DNA from: Liolophura sinensis | Taxonomy: Eukaryota > Mollusca > Polyplacophora > Chitonida > Chitonidae | Direction of reading: 5' to 3' | Assembly: GCF_032854445.1 (NCBI RefSeq) | Contig: NC_088300.1 | Coordinates: forward strand, 53,540,984-53,604,983 | Length of the DNA: 64,000 bases | Part shown: one piece after another, positions 30,301 to 42,500 of the stretch | Layout of the letters: each line of letters starts with the position of its first letter | How positions within the stretch are numbered: position 1 is the first letter of the stretch | Notes under the pieces: model-generated | Told to the model about the DNA's origin: nothing | Seen by the model: only the letters and a program-made list of their open reading frames with translations | Databases searched by the model: none | Position numbers and translations under genes: made by a program

Positions 30301-33300
30301 GAGGACACAAGCACCCCCCAGGCCTATCCAGGATATGGATACCCTCCAAATCCAGGTAATTATGGCTAGTTTTTAGTCTGTCCAAGGTGTTCTTGTCACT
30401 GGTACATAAAGCTGCCTTTTCATAACACTCATTTTCACAGAAATGTTATTTATGTTAAACTTATCCTGATATAAGCCTTCAGTATTTCACTATTTTGTAA
30501 AGCAAGGTGTTAACAACTGAATTATCAACAAAGAACTGTTACATTTACAATGCACATTCCCCTTATTCTTGTTGTGATGCATGATCATTATTTGCAAATT
30601 AATTTTGGCAAGCAAACGCCTGTGTGTACATCATTTATATTTTATAGACACAAAATTGGATTAAACATCAGGATTGCACTACTGCTTGCAATGGTCTGAA
30701 AACATTGATATAAATGCTGCTCATGTCTGTTTCTTGAAAGTTGATTTGCAGCATTTTGTATTTCTGTGTATGTAACATCTTGGGGCAATGATTGATACGT
30801 TGTTATAATTCTGTCTCCATTAGGAATGGATCAGAGTGGTTTCATGCCTCCACCAGCTGGGTACCCAGGACAACAAGTACTTAATGACCCCATGGCAAAT
30901 ATGGCAGTCCAGTACGGCCAAACTCTGGCTGGTCAAGGCAAAGAGTATATGAAAGAAAACGTGAGTAAACCATCCGGTTCCTGAGCAAATGACAGATTTT
31001 ACCTACAGCATGTATCTTTTGTCAGTTTTTATCCTTTTGATGTGTATGTTAGTGAAAGTTAACGGAGTTTGGTCATTGATTTTCTGATATTGGTGATATT
31101 TTTAGATACCACGGGTATAAAACAGTCAAAGAGCGCACTCAACGAGACGTCACAGAAAAATTACCATAGTTACCTCCCCTTCTTACTATTAGATCAGCAT
31201 GAATCCTCATTTATTAAATTGCTGCGTGAAAGTCTGAAAGGAGATTCAGCAAGTTTTGTTGTAATAAAATATTCATTTGTTGACGTGAAGTAGAAGATAT
31301 AGAGATGGATATATAATATTTTATGTGGATGGAAAAAACTAATCTGAAAATTTCACTCATTTAGACAGGTGCTGAATTGAATACATTGTACAGAGATGAA
31401 ATAAATGAAGTAACTACTCTGGCTTTTTTGCTTGTGCATGCACAGTTTCATATTGAGCATTATTTTGTGAAATCTCATGTTTGTTTTTTTTGTTTTTGTT
31501 TTTTTCAGCTTGAAAAATATGTTTCCTCTTCAAAGTTAAAATATTATTTTGCTGTGGACACAACATATGTTGGGAAGAAATTAGGGTTGATAGCATTTCC
31601 ATTCACACATTCGGTAAGTGTCTACAATTACATGTATTAAACCTATAGCACTTTTGGAGGGGACTATAGTCTTATCCCTTGTCTGTCAGTGCATCACAAA
31701 ACAGTTTTCCAAAATGGTTTGTTATACTAATTTTAATTTGGTATGGTCAGTCAGCAATGTGTGTATAGTCATGGGTTTATACTGGGCTCCGACCATTTTC
31801 TTTCCTTCATAATGGCGACCGCCGTCATGTTCTTGAGTATGTCGTAAAACACTAATCAAGTACAAAAATAAATGAATAACTGGATGTGTGGCTTCTCAGT
31901 GGCCATCTACAAATCAGGTTCAAGTTTCACAGTGTTATGTTAATTTTCATTGAAAATATGGTTGCTTGTTGTTGTATTGTATATATAGCTATTATTCTGA
32001 TGCATCAAACCTGTCAGGATATGTATTGTGAAAGCAGTACTTCCAAAATACTTGCTCATTATGTGTTAGACATCATTAGTGTAATAACACTCTGTCTAGT
32101 GCTTAAAATATTTTATGGAGTTTTCGTTTTTTGTGAGAAATAATATTGGGATTTTTTCCTTTGCTCTATATGAAGTCCTGTTTTACACCATGACTTTTAA
32201 TGTTTCGTTATACATGTATATGCAATATTATGAACATTACCCAATGTTCCATTGTGTGAAGCTTTATATGGGATATACCAGTGTACTGGCTGTTAAAGTA
32301 TGCCCTTAGTATGGTAAAATGGGTCACATCTTTTTTTAATTCGCAATTGTCAGTAGAAGATGGAAACATTTTATATTGTCAGAATTTTCAAATATGGGGA
32401 GATGATGAGTGTGTCCCTTTTGTTTTGGGCTGGGATGTTTGATATGACCATTTTATCCCAGCTTCATAATTCTTTTTCAGGATTGGTCAATACGCTATAA
32501 CCAGGATGAGCCGGTTGCCCCTAGATACGAGGTCAATGCCCCTGACCTCTATATACCTGGTGAGTATCAGAGGTCAGCCAGGTATTATAACAATACACCT
32601 CACTGTCCTTGACAGGAGGTTAAAGAACAGCTCAATACACAGAGTTTCTCTAGTAAGATGTGTATGGCTGGCATTGAGCATAAACGTTTGTTGGTTTGGT
32701 GGTAGGCATATTCTTGTTGTGTTGTTTTAGCACAAATTTACCGGCAGCATAATGTATTTGTAAAGCAGCAATTGCAAATGTACAGACATTGGTACACATA
32801 ATAGTTTTAGATTCTTCAGCTGTTCATAATTTTTAGTGGAATGTGTTTTACTTCATGCCTTGTGCACAAGGAATTACAGCCAGATAAAAATGTGATGGAA
32901 TTCTTCATAAATATGTTAATTTGTCTCTTCCATGTTTATAGTTGATTAAAATTTTCAGCATTTTCTTACTGTATCTGGTACATGTCTTTCCAGTCATGGC
33001 TTTCGTCACATATATTTTGGTAGCGGGAATAGTTCTGGGAACACAAAACAAGTGAGTTCAATAATGTGTTCTTTTAATTTTGGCTCATATTTGTTGCAGT
33101 CACAGCAAAGTAAATGTAATGAACTTTTTAACAAGTCTTTGATGCATAATGCTTCACTTGCAACAGCCTTGGGTGACTTTTACAACACTGTGAGTTTTCT
33201 CCAAAGGTTTTTGTTTTTCTTTCAGAAGTGATGATTACATAATGAAAATTTATTAACAATATGTCTGAAGTTAAATCTTAATTGCATATTACAGCCAAAT

Positions 33301-36300
33301 CAATGCATAAATGCATAGACTTTTTGGTAAACCAGGAAAGTCTCTAAAGGGAAAGGCATTCTTGGTATAGTGTTGTATAAGTCTTGTGTGTTTATCAGGG
33401 TGTGAGGAGCTGTAACAGTATGTAAAAGGTTTTTGCAAAGAAAAGAATCCAATTAAGTATTTAGCGATAGAAATTTTTGGAAAACCAATATTGTGAATTT
33501 TCAGAAAAGTTGTAGTGAACTAGTCAGAATTTTATCAAAATTTTATCTCACAACCAGTCTTGCACCATTACCACTTAAAAACAATGTGTACTGGAGTTGC
33601 ATATGATACTTTCAGATTCACACCTGAACAACTGGGTATCCAGGCAAGTTCTGCCCTGGTGTGGATCATCATTGAAGTGTTAGCCTTGATGCTGTCTTTG
33701 TACGTCATGAATGTCTCCTCACAACTCAAGTACCTGGATATCTTAGCCTACTCTGGCTACAAGTATGTTGGGTAAGTAATCACACCACATGACATGAATG
33801 TCTCCTCACAACTCAAGTACCTGGATATCTTAGCCTACTCTGGCTACAAGTATGTTGGGTAAGTAATCACACCACATGACATGAATGTCTCCTCACAACT
33901 CAAGTACCTGCATATCTTAGCCTACTCTGGCTACAAGTATGTTGGGTAAGTAATCACACCACATGACATGAATGTCTCCTCATAACTCAAGTACCTGGAT
34001 ATCTTAGCCTACTCTGGCTACAAGTATGTTGGGTAAGTAATCACACCACATGACATGAATGTCTCCTCACAACTCAAGTACCTGGATATCTTAGCCTACT
34101 CTGGCTACAAGTATGTTGGGTAAGTAATCACACCACATGACATGAATGTCTCCTCACAACTCAAGTACCTGCATATCTTAGCCTACTCTGGCTACAAGTA
34201 TGTTGGGTAAGTAATCACACCACATGACATGAATGTCTCCTCACAACTCAAGTACCTGGATATCTTAGCCTACTCTGGCTACAAGTATGTTGGGTAAGTA
34301 ATCACACCACATGACATGAATGTCTCCTCACAACTCAAGTACCTGGATATCTTAGCCTACTCTGGCTACAAGTATGTTGGGTAAGTAATCACACCACATG
34401 ACATGAATGTCTCCTCACAACTCAAGTACCTGGATATCTTAGCCTACTCTGGCTACAAGTATGTTGGGTAAGTAATCACACCACATGACATGAATGTCTC
34501 CTCACAACTCAAGTACCTGCATATCGTTGCCTATTCTGGTTGCAAGTATGACGGGTTAGTGATCATCGTATGTAACATAAAAGTGGGTAGTAGAAATTTT
34601 GGTATTAGAGGAGAAAAAAAAATTGTAAAATGACACTATAGGCTGAAAAGAGGACATTTTTTTCTGTCTGATGGTGCCTGCTGCATAATTTTCCAATTTT
34701 TCCTCGCCATACACGTTAAGCCTGAAAACGGCAAAGCTGGCATAAATCACTGAGTCCATGGCATCCTCCATTTTTAACACCCTGTAATTTATGCCGGGGG
34801 TGTGTTGCCTCTCAGCCAACGAGAGTCGTTAAAACTGCTGGCTTGTTCGCGTAAATTTGGAACCTACATTCAGCATTCCGGTTTCCCGATAGTCAATCGG
34901 AAAACGAACTGTACTGTTCGCTACCTTCTGAGAAGAAGAGTTCTACCGGAAATGTACGAACTGCACTTCAGCGGTTTCCCCGACGACAATTCTACTCCTA
35001 ACACAGAAGTCTTAGGACTAGTTCTTAGGCAAAATGGAGTCGCCCACAGCGGTTGTTGGCGCTGACTTTATTTATAATTTATCAACTTGAGGTACCTATT
35101 AGAATTTTTTTATGGCATGCACCTACAAGGAAATGCATACTCTTTTCAGTGGTATTTGATTAAATTTTCTTCGCCTTTAAATTGATACTCAGTCGTCCTC
35201 AACACTTTGTTACAGTTCTAGTGGTTTCCTCCACTCATAAACTCAGCCACCTTCATATAAGTGAAAACTTCGTGAGCACAGTGTTAAATACCAGTCCAGT
35301 AAATAAATGCATAAAATATGGAGATATAACTCAAAACCAGTTCATGTTATTCTCCTTAGTTTCTGTGTGTCAAATGTTACCTTATTCTGCTGTTTGTTGT
35401 GTATTTCAGGATGATAGCCTGCTTGTTAGCTGGCCTGGTCTTCAAGGCATCGGGTTACTATGCCATCTTGCTCTATTTCAGTATTTCTACGGCTTTCTTC
35501 TTGGTGAGTGTTATTTCACTACCTGGTTAAGTACATTTACCTATGGTCATATTTGTGTTTTCAGTGGAAATATTATACACTGAGTTGCCATAACTTAAAG
35601 TGAAAGGATGCAACCTACTATAACTTAATTAACTAGCTACATGTAGGTGCATTTCAAAGGCTTAAAGGTGCAAATTACAGTAATAAATCCCTCTCAGTGG
35701 GGCTCTCTCAGGCCTTACTAATGACTTTTTCCAGGGCATCCTAGGCTTTCATGTCACAACATCCTAGGTTTCCATGTCACTAGTTATTTCTTGTTGCATG
35801 CCATGTTGCAGTAGGATTATGAGGTTTGTCGGATACCCCTGAAATGGTGGTGGTCACCAGGATTTCTTTGGTGCCTTGAATCCATAAAACTGACGTAAAA
35901 TATTCTAAGTAGAAAAGAACACGTGACTGGCTGGCCAACCAAATTGTGGAGCTACTTTAGTTGCAGCTAAAAAAAATTAAGAAGTACAGTAACTTTGATG
36001 ACTTGGTCCATATTATGCAGATTAGGAGTCACAGAAGCTGGAATAACTACCGATTTTGTTGTGAGGCTAACTTAGATTTACTGTATTGACTTAAATACAT
36101 TTATCTGAGGAGGGGGTAGGGTTGGAGGCTGGTTCACATGGTGAAAGGGCTGGCTTACTGTGACTGAAGGAGGTTGTGTGTTCAAATCCTGCTTCTCGCT
36201 GTTTTCAGCTGCTGCTTTAAGTCAGGAGGATTGTTCTGGTTTAGTTTCACCACCTTTGTTTCCTCCACCCATGAAACTGACCACCATCATGTAAGTGGAA

Positions 36301-36517
36301 ATCTCTTGAGCATGTTGTTAAATACCAGTCAAATAAATAATTATGTTCTTTTTCTCTCACCCAGGTGCGTACATTGCGTGTACAGGTTCTTCCGCACACA
36401 GACACCGATGGGTTTACCCGTGGCAGTAAGCGCAGTCTCTATCTCATCTTGACTATGTCCCTAGTCCAGCCAATCTTCATGTGGTGGCTCACCAGTCATA
36501 TCATGTTCGCACGATGA
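27302..36517 (+). CDS. YIF1: YIF1 (YIF1A/YIF1B homologue), complete, 9 exons, 309 residues
   Basis: Multispanning ER-Golgi/Golgi membrane protein that, in the family, partners YIP1-type proteins in COPII-linked early secretory traffic. Nine exons with GT-AG borders and matching phases give 309 residues; human YIF1A and YIF1B are about 293 and 314. The N-terminal cytosolic part is Pro/Gly/Tyr-rich, followed by the family block [26 protein letters not shown] and by NAPDLYIP. The C-terminal half has about five hydrophobic helices ([80 protein letters not shown]). An in-frame TGA lies upstream of ATG 27302, which fixes the start. Divergent from PARP1. Intron 1 carries a Tigger-like transposon, and intron 7 begins with an 87-bp donor-site array. 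It is a single gene here, so it may be co-orthologous to both vertebrate copies. Confidence 0.96.
27630..28141. repeat. Inverted duplication with ~145-bp arms in YIF1 intron 1
   Basis: The complement of 27630-27775 matches 28000-28141: both contain 'tttggaatttatccmgttkc'-like and 'gtgggtttactagtgatgac' stretches. I estimate 80-85 percent identity. The spacer is about 225 bp. Each arm can be read as GxGIYPVxTxVSCLxGFTSD, so they may be fragments of one coding or transposon sequence. A folded transcript would form an imperfect hairpin. Confidence 0.85.
28588..29814. mobile_element. Tigger/pogo-like DNA transposon, non-autonomous (1227 bp)
   Basis: The ends form an inverted repeat: left 'caatgtagcctcactata', right complement 'cagtgtcgcctcactata' (two or so mismatches). 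TA dinucleotides flank both ends (28586-28587 and 29815-29816), the expected target duplication for Tc1/mariner/pogo elements. Subterminal motifs such as 'gatataatgcg' (left) and 'cattatagcgcgagg' (right) resemble Tigger ends known from animals. No transposase motif or long ORF is visible inside, so it is a deletion derivative or MITE. It sits in YIF1 intron 1. Confidence 0.85.
29229..29252. repeat. Poly-T tract inside the Tigger-like element
   Basis: A run of more than 20 T. It may mark the A-tail of a secondary insertion on the minus strand or simply be low complexity. Confidence 0.7.
30236..30355 (+). CDS. YIF1: YIF1 exon 2: cytosolic Pro/Gly-rich tail
   Basis: [20 protein letters not shown] then [19 protein letters not shown]. 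Matches the family's ...PPLFDDTS..Y segment. Acceptor GCTGCAG, donor G|GTAATT. Confidence 0.93.
30824..30960 (+). CDS. YIF1: YIF1 exon 3
   Basis: [20 protein letters not shown] then [20 protein letters not shown] and [14 protein letters not shown] is conserved in YIF1. Acceptor CATTAG, donor GTGAGT, phase 0 end. Confidence 0.95.
31509..31613 (+). CDS. YIF1: YIF1 exon 4
   Basis: [20 protein letters not shown] then [15 protein letters not shown], the best conserved cytosolic block of the family. Acceptor TTTCAG, donor GTAAGT, phase 0 both ends. Confidence 0.96.
31765..31878 (+). mobile_element. SINE 3' fragment in YIF1 intron 4
   Basis: 'gtcatgggtttatactgggc', 'taatggcgaccgccgtcatg', 'cttgagtatgtcgtaaaaca', 'ctaatcaagtacaaaaataa'. 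Confidence 0.8.
32481..32559 (+). CDS. YIF1: YIF1 exon 5
   Basis: [20 protein letters not shown] then PDLYIP. Family: [24 protein letters not shown]. Acceptor TTTCAG, donor G|GTGAGT. Confidence 0.96.
32994..33051 (+). CDS. YIF1: YIF1 exon 6: first membrane segment
   Basis: [19 protein letters not shown], a hydrophobic helix matching the family's MAFITYVLLAGMALGIQ. Acceptor TTCCAG, donor AA|GTGAGT. Confidence 0.95.
33616..33771 (+). CDS. YIF1: YIF1 exon 7: second membrane segment; source of the 87-bp array
   Basis: [20 protein letters not shown] then [20 protein letters not shown] and [12 protein letters not shown]. Donor GG|GTAAGT. The last 66 bases of this exon (from 33706) plus 21 intron bases are the unit tandemly repeated downstream. 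Confidence 0.95.
33706..34558 (+). repeat. 87-bp minisatellite spanning YIF1 exon 7 and its donor
   Basis: Ten units including the exonic one. The unit runs from 'catgaatgtctcctcacaac' (exon) through 'tatgttgg|gtaagtaatc' to 'acaccacatga' (intron). The GT of the donor falls at 33772, 33859, 33946, 34033, 34120, 34207, 34294, 34381 and 34468, exactly 87 apart, and as GTTAGT at 34555. The first nine are nearly identical (rare changes such as ctggat/ctgcat); the last is diverged. Confidence 0.97.
35215..35312 (+). mobile_element. Second SINE subfamily, 3' fragment
   Basis: 'gtggtttcctccactcataa', 'actcagccaccttcatataa' and 'taccagtccagtaaataaat' match the 36.1 kb element. YIF1 intron 7. Confidence 0.75.
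35410..35503 (+). CDS. YIF1: YIF1 exon 8: membrane segments 3-4
   Basis: [20 protein letters not shown] then [11 protein letters not shown]. The split Gly codon joins GYKYVG to MIAC, as in the family (GYKYVGMI). Acceptor TTTCAG, donor GTGAGT. Confidence 0.95.
36105..36346 (+). mobile_element. Second SINE subfamily (tRNA-like head, shared tail) in YIF1 intron 8
   Basis: 'tgtgttcaaatcctgcttct' holds a B-box-like GTTCAAATCC. Then 'tttcctccacccatgaaact', 'gaccaccatcatgtaagtgg' and 'taaataccagtcaaataaat'. The tail resembles the main SINE but the middle differs. It ends 18 bases before the exon 9 acceptor. Confidence 0.75.
36365..36517 (+). CDS. YIF1: YIF1 exon 9: last membrane segment and stop
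   Basis: [20 protein letters not shown] then [20 protein letters not shown] and [10 protein letters not shown], then TGA at 36515-36517. Acceptor CACCCAG. Family ends ...QPLIIYWLT.HLVR. A 3' UTR follows; I could not fix its poly(A) site. Confidence 0.95.
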   Translation: MRTLRVQVLPHTDTDGFTRGSKRSLYLILTMSLVQPIFMWWLTSHIMFAR

Positions 36518-39500
36518 CCACACCCTGCAAGGAGAAGCTGCAGGTAGCAGTATGGTGGACAGTTCCCCCCCACCCCCCAACCAACCACAGTCTACAGTCC
36601 TGACTTCACCGCTGCTGGAGTGGGGTTGAAATGGGGATTGTGCATGACCTGTGACAGTGATTATGTTCCTGCATGTGTGAATGCAAGCAGTTTGTGCTGA
36701 GATTTTCAGCATTACCTGTATAATTCTGGAGTATAATGTTTGCCACTTCTTACAGTTTAGAACAAGATTGATTATGTATGCTAGCTGCATGGGATTTATA
36801 GGAGCTCATACAATCTGCAACTGATGAAGTAAACTCCATTTGTAATCATGTTGTTCTAGAATATATCTTCATCTGTCTGGATTTGAAGTCTTTGGCTTCT
36901 AGAAGCTTTTGAAAGCGTGTTGATGCCAAGGTGGAAGAGATGGTCAACTTTCTTTTAACTGTGGAAGCTGCAAATTGAGTCAGCCTGTGGATAGCTCCCT
37001 TACAGGTTCACAATCGTAATTACCTAGCAAGTGTTTTGTTAAACCTTGCAATATAAAATCCAGTAAAATTTTCTATAGATATTAAAATGCATTTGTCTTG
37101 AAGATAAATATTTTTCTCTTAGCATATTTCTAAATTAGTTTAGTGAGAGATAATGTAAAGTCTGAAAGAAAAATGTGCTGTTAATCAGTGTAAAAAAATA
37201 TGTTTGTACCTTATGGGTACAATGTGGAAAGGGGTACATTTATGCTATGTTAAGTTTGTATGTGTGTATGCTTGCTCTAAATATATTGTTGTCATATGAG
37301 TATGTATGTATGTCTCTTCCCAACTTTGTCCCTTTTCATTGATATATTTATCAATATTTCAGTGAGTGTATGGTATCCAAAACATGTACATATACAAATA
37401 TATATAATCCTTTTTGAAATGACCTACGTGATGTTTTAGTCTGATATTATGCACAGGTTACAGTGAAAGAATATCATGAGAATATAAGGAAAAAATCATT
37501 ACACCAAAATCTGGCTCATAAAAGTCTTCAAAAATTAGTAAGCATATTTTTTACATGCAGTGCCCCAAGTTGTTTGAAATGAACGTCACTTTTCAGTTTC
37601 TTCTTCTTATTCGATGATCTTGTCTGAGCTTTACAGATTCTTCAAAAACCAATAACCTGGATCTGTGATGTCATTCAACATTACCACACATACTCCTTAC
37701 AACGCATGGGCTGCTCTCTTACTGCCACCACTAACAAAAATTTGTGTTAAAATCTTTAACAACGTGATGAGGAAGGAAGTAATCTTAGAAAACACAAATG
37801 CTATGTCTCAACTGTTGTTCCTAATAATACTTTATACACATGCATTCTCTTTATCTAAAGTATGCTCAACATGATTCTAACCAAGACCTTAAACAAGTTC
37901 ATAATTGAATGTTGATGAAATAGTTCAGTGCAAGGACAACAGTGATGAGGCTAATCCTAAACAAACCTAAGTGCTTCACACAGAGTCCAAAGGTCAAGCT
38001 TGTCTAGTGATGGCAGAAAGTGGCATGTGGGCTGTAAGGAGTATGATTATCACAGTAGATTAACCGTGCATGGGAAGGCAACCTGCGCATGGTCATGGGT
38101 TTCCCCCGGGCCCTGCCTGGTTTTCAACCACTATAATGCTAACCGCTGTTGTATAATTGAAATATTTTTGAGCGCTGCCTAAAACACCAATCAAATAAAT
38201 AAATAAATCACAGTGGATTAAAACAGTGTGTGGACATCCTCACCAAAATCAGAACAACATACACTCATAATAAGTGATATAACTGAGCATTGAAACTTAT
38301 TTGTGGAAAGTTGGTCTTGTAGATCCTTTTGCGAGGGTGATGGGAGAGTTTGTGAATAGAATTAGTAGATGTTGAAGGAATGGGCCTAAAAATGGAAGTA
38401 GGCATCATTAAATAGACCAGCTAAAACCATGCATAGATATACTTTCATTTATTTTTTTTAGATGTTTGTGAAAAGAGTTAAAGGCGTTGAAATATTTGAA
38501 TTCTTAGGTGGGCTTTATTAACCATACTATCAGAGCTTAAGAACCCTAACGTCACAGGAAGTTTTTCCAACTGTAATCCCGACACCGAATGATGGAATAA
38601 CCTTTTTTACCCAAGAGTAACAGATTACTGAAATAATGTTCTGAAAATTTCTTTAATTTGGTGAAAATAAGGAAAAAAGTTTGTGACGTCAGAGTTTCTA
38701 GATACTGTCAGTATGGCTCATATAGCCAATCATAGTATTCAAATATTTCAATGCCTTTCAACACTCTTAAAAAAGTCTGAAAAATAAATGAAAGTATTTT
38801 TACACATAGTTTTCAGTTGCCTGTAAGATGAACCTTACTTCATATTTTAGCTTTCTTTTACTTTAACCGTAGAGAATAAAAGGGAGGAAACTCAAAATTG
38901 TGTAACAGGAAGTGGCTGTTAACTGACATTATTTACTGAAATGCTTGGTTATTCATAAAAGTGTAGTTTGTATCATAGGACTGTTATATAGAGGAATGAT
39001 AGAAACATTTATCTGTTAAGTTTTCTATACAGTTGTGATCTCAAAGTATATAAGAACTAGTGATGTTTTCTACTGTTAGTTTCTTCCTGGTTCAGCTTGC
39101 CTTTTGTGTTTGAGTAAACGATGTGTATGGGTGCATCTTTTCTTCCACTTTTTCCTGCTTTGATATTAATAAGCCAGTTTGTATGTAGACATGTGATCTG
39201 AACAAATGCAGTTGTCATATACTTAGAATCTTTTGTCAACACACTTTATTTCCAGTAATATGCTTGTAGAAAATCCCGTGACATGACCACATAGCTCGCT
39301 TTTACTTCCTTAGTCTGTATATATAACAGAGTGTACTATGTCCCCTTTGACAAAAAAAAGATTTTTCCTTGCCAGATAATTTGCTTTGAATACAAGTACA
39401 GTTAACGTAGATGGCAAACACTTTGCTCAAGATACATATACCTTGTATTTTAAGAAATCCCTGCAGTAACTTCAGATTATTATTATTCTTTCATTTCAAA

Positions 39501-42500
39501 TTTGACAAATATTTCAGAAAACTGGTTGCATCTTTATCCAAATTGATAAATAAGATTGATTTCGCACATTTTCTGCTGTCTGCACAGTACTGACCTCTCA
39601 GCCTGAATGCTCTTGTATTTCTGAAGTGACAAATACCGAGATATTGTTAGACTTCAAGTTATTTGTATACATACACTGAGTAAGCTTGCAAGCTCGTAAA
39701 ATGAAAGTTAACTGTAACGGCGACAGTAATGTTTATCTAGAAGTTTTATATTAAGCCATTTTCATCGAAAAGCATAACGAAATTTTCACAACTGATATGA
39801 AAAGAAAGAATTTTCTCCAGTACTATGAAATACTGTGTGGCTAACAAGACCAGTTCAGATTTGCTCATGTAAACAAAAACAATATTGACTTCAAACATTT
39901 CACAAACAAGGTGCACCATGTTTTCCCCCTGAACCTTTGGATTAAATGTAGTTTGCGAAGTAGTACCCTATATTAAAGTTATGGTTTCTTGATTAAATAT
40001 ATAAGTCCTCTTCGTTTTTACAAAAGTTGTGCACGAAAATTTATGCGTTGCAATGTTATTTATCAGTACTGGTACACTAAACATCATACTTTGAATACAA
40101 AGAAGTTAAATATACCCTGTATTTAGAAGTTCTACTCTCCTTTTACGCTAAGTGATGATGCAATTATGTATGTGAAAGAAATTTAGATGTTTTAAAGAAA
40201 TTACTCCATTTTTACTGATTTCTGACCTACTTCTGAAGCCAGCGACAACCTTGGAAAGGTTTTCCAACTGCACGTGAGTTTGTAAGATATACTTGTATAA
40301 CCACATGCCACTATAATAACTGTGTGTGATCAGTCCCTTTCATTTTTGTGCAGTTTATGTTGACGTATATGAGGGAATCGTTTAAAGTGGTTTCATTGTG
40401 TTTCCATTTGCTCCATATATAAACTTGACAAATATTTGCTATATGTCTTAATCTGTCTCGTGAAATGTTATTTGTCTTTTATATTTAAGAGATGGAATCT
40501 TTCAGGGTGTGAATGCATTGGAAAAGGTATTTCCAGCAATGATCATTTGAATTCAGTGTCTATTTCAAAAGTTCTGTCTTGAATCCAGGCGAAAGCTTGA
40601 AAATTAAGTCTTGGATCATCCTTTTGCGCCCGGTTATCGGTATGCCTTGAGTATTTCAACTAAATGTTCAGTCCTGTGTCGGTATACTTTGAGCGTGTGG
40701 GGATATTAGGTCTTGTTGCCTTTGGCCTGGCATTTAGTGAAGGCAGCACAACCAATGTGGACATTGAGAGTGTTCTGCTTCAATTAAGGAAACACGTTGT
40801 AGGATGATGGAAATAATGTAGAAAGCCCTGTTTACCATATCCTCTTAATTCGCGTACCAATGAAGCCTTCCTGCTTATATGGAATGTGGCTTTATCTCAG
40901 GAAGTTGGTTTGTTCTGACATTCCTACTGTTTCATCCACGTCTGCACAATGTCTGTCTTATTAATCAAGTATTCGTACGGGTTTGATGTCACAGGCAAAC
41001 CAGTGCCATGAAATACGGTTTACGCGATGAGTTCGCAGTGGCATTTAGAGACACTTTCATGTAATGCCAGTTGTTGTGATTGGAGGACTGCGTTTACCTG
41101 TTATCAACACTATGGTGGTGTCCCAAGTCCGTAAATCCCTGACGTAAACCAGCTGCTGACAATGCCCCAAGTATAAGTATTATAGGTTACCGAATGAGAT
41201 TTGAAACTTGGAACACGAGTAACACTAGTGGCTTTCTTCATCGAAGCAGCTTTCATGCCTCGAACATTATAGATGTATGGTGAACTTCGGTTAGAAGATA
41301 GTATATCGCTTGAACAGTTAAACGAATTCGAATCCACATAAAAGTGAAGACAGAAAGATTTCAGCTTCATATTGAACTTCCAGAAGATGTGATAAACTGT
41401 GACGCCAATCCATAACCGTGTATTCATAGCGTTTCTGAATTCAGCTAAATGCGCGATGTGCAAGCAAGGTAAAGTGTTTCACACAAATACCTGAATCACT
41501 ATCTGGCGACGTATCTGAAAATCAAGGTTATCGTCATATAATTCATACGACCAAAGACAATTTGGTAGGATATAAGTAAGCCAAATTCTGGAACCATTCC
41601 TGGGAGGCATAATCCATACCATCAGGAGCAAAGTTGTACCTGTATATAACCCTATATTGATAATTTGCTGGAGCCGCACATTAACTGAAGATTGTACAGC
41701 CGATATTCAGAAGACACACTAGCATGGCATTCAAGGAATATAACACAAACTATTTTACAGATGCTTGGTCCGAATGGTAGGCTTTGGTAGCTAATCTCAA
41801 ATTTTTAGTCATTATAGTCAACAATGTCTCATGATTTGGGCATATAATTCTAAAATTCTATAATTCATACTTATAACCATCAAGTCGAACTTGCATAACT
41901 TACATGTAATTATTGCTTCCCTATAACGTGACGGCAATCCCATTATTTAATGTGGTTTGTATTTTTGAGAATAAATATTATTCTCCGATAATGGTTGATT
42001 TGGGCCTAACTGAATTGTGACTTACAGTTATCAACGTAGAGCGTAATCTATAGGCCCACAGTCTAATATGATATTTTTTGTTGAATTAATGGAATATGTG
42101 TGTTATATTTAACAGAATAATCTGTTGCAATAGCAGAATACATTCTAGCATCACTCAGACAACATACTTTTTGTTAGAGTTATCAGATTAATTTTGTGAG
42201 TGCATATTTCATCTACCTATTCTAGAAATTAATTCTAAAACACATAAAACTAAATGGAAACCACGCCTAGTCGTTTCCGTGGAAATATATCAATTTCTAC
42301 CAACCAAGGATACACCCCGGGGACATGGGCACTTTTAATGTGATAACTAGAATGGCCATTAATACGAGTTAACAGCTGTACTTGACAGTGTTTGGAACAA
42401 ACCATCCTCAAAGCATCCCTATGCAAAGCAGTTCCACAAGCAGGTATAATATTATACCATTGCATGTTCAACAGAAATACTAAATTTACTGGAACATCAC

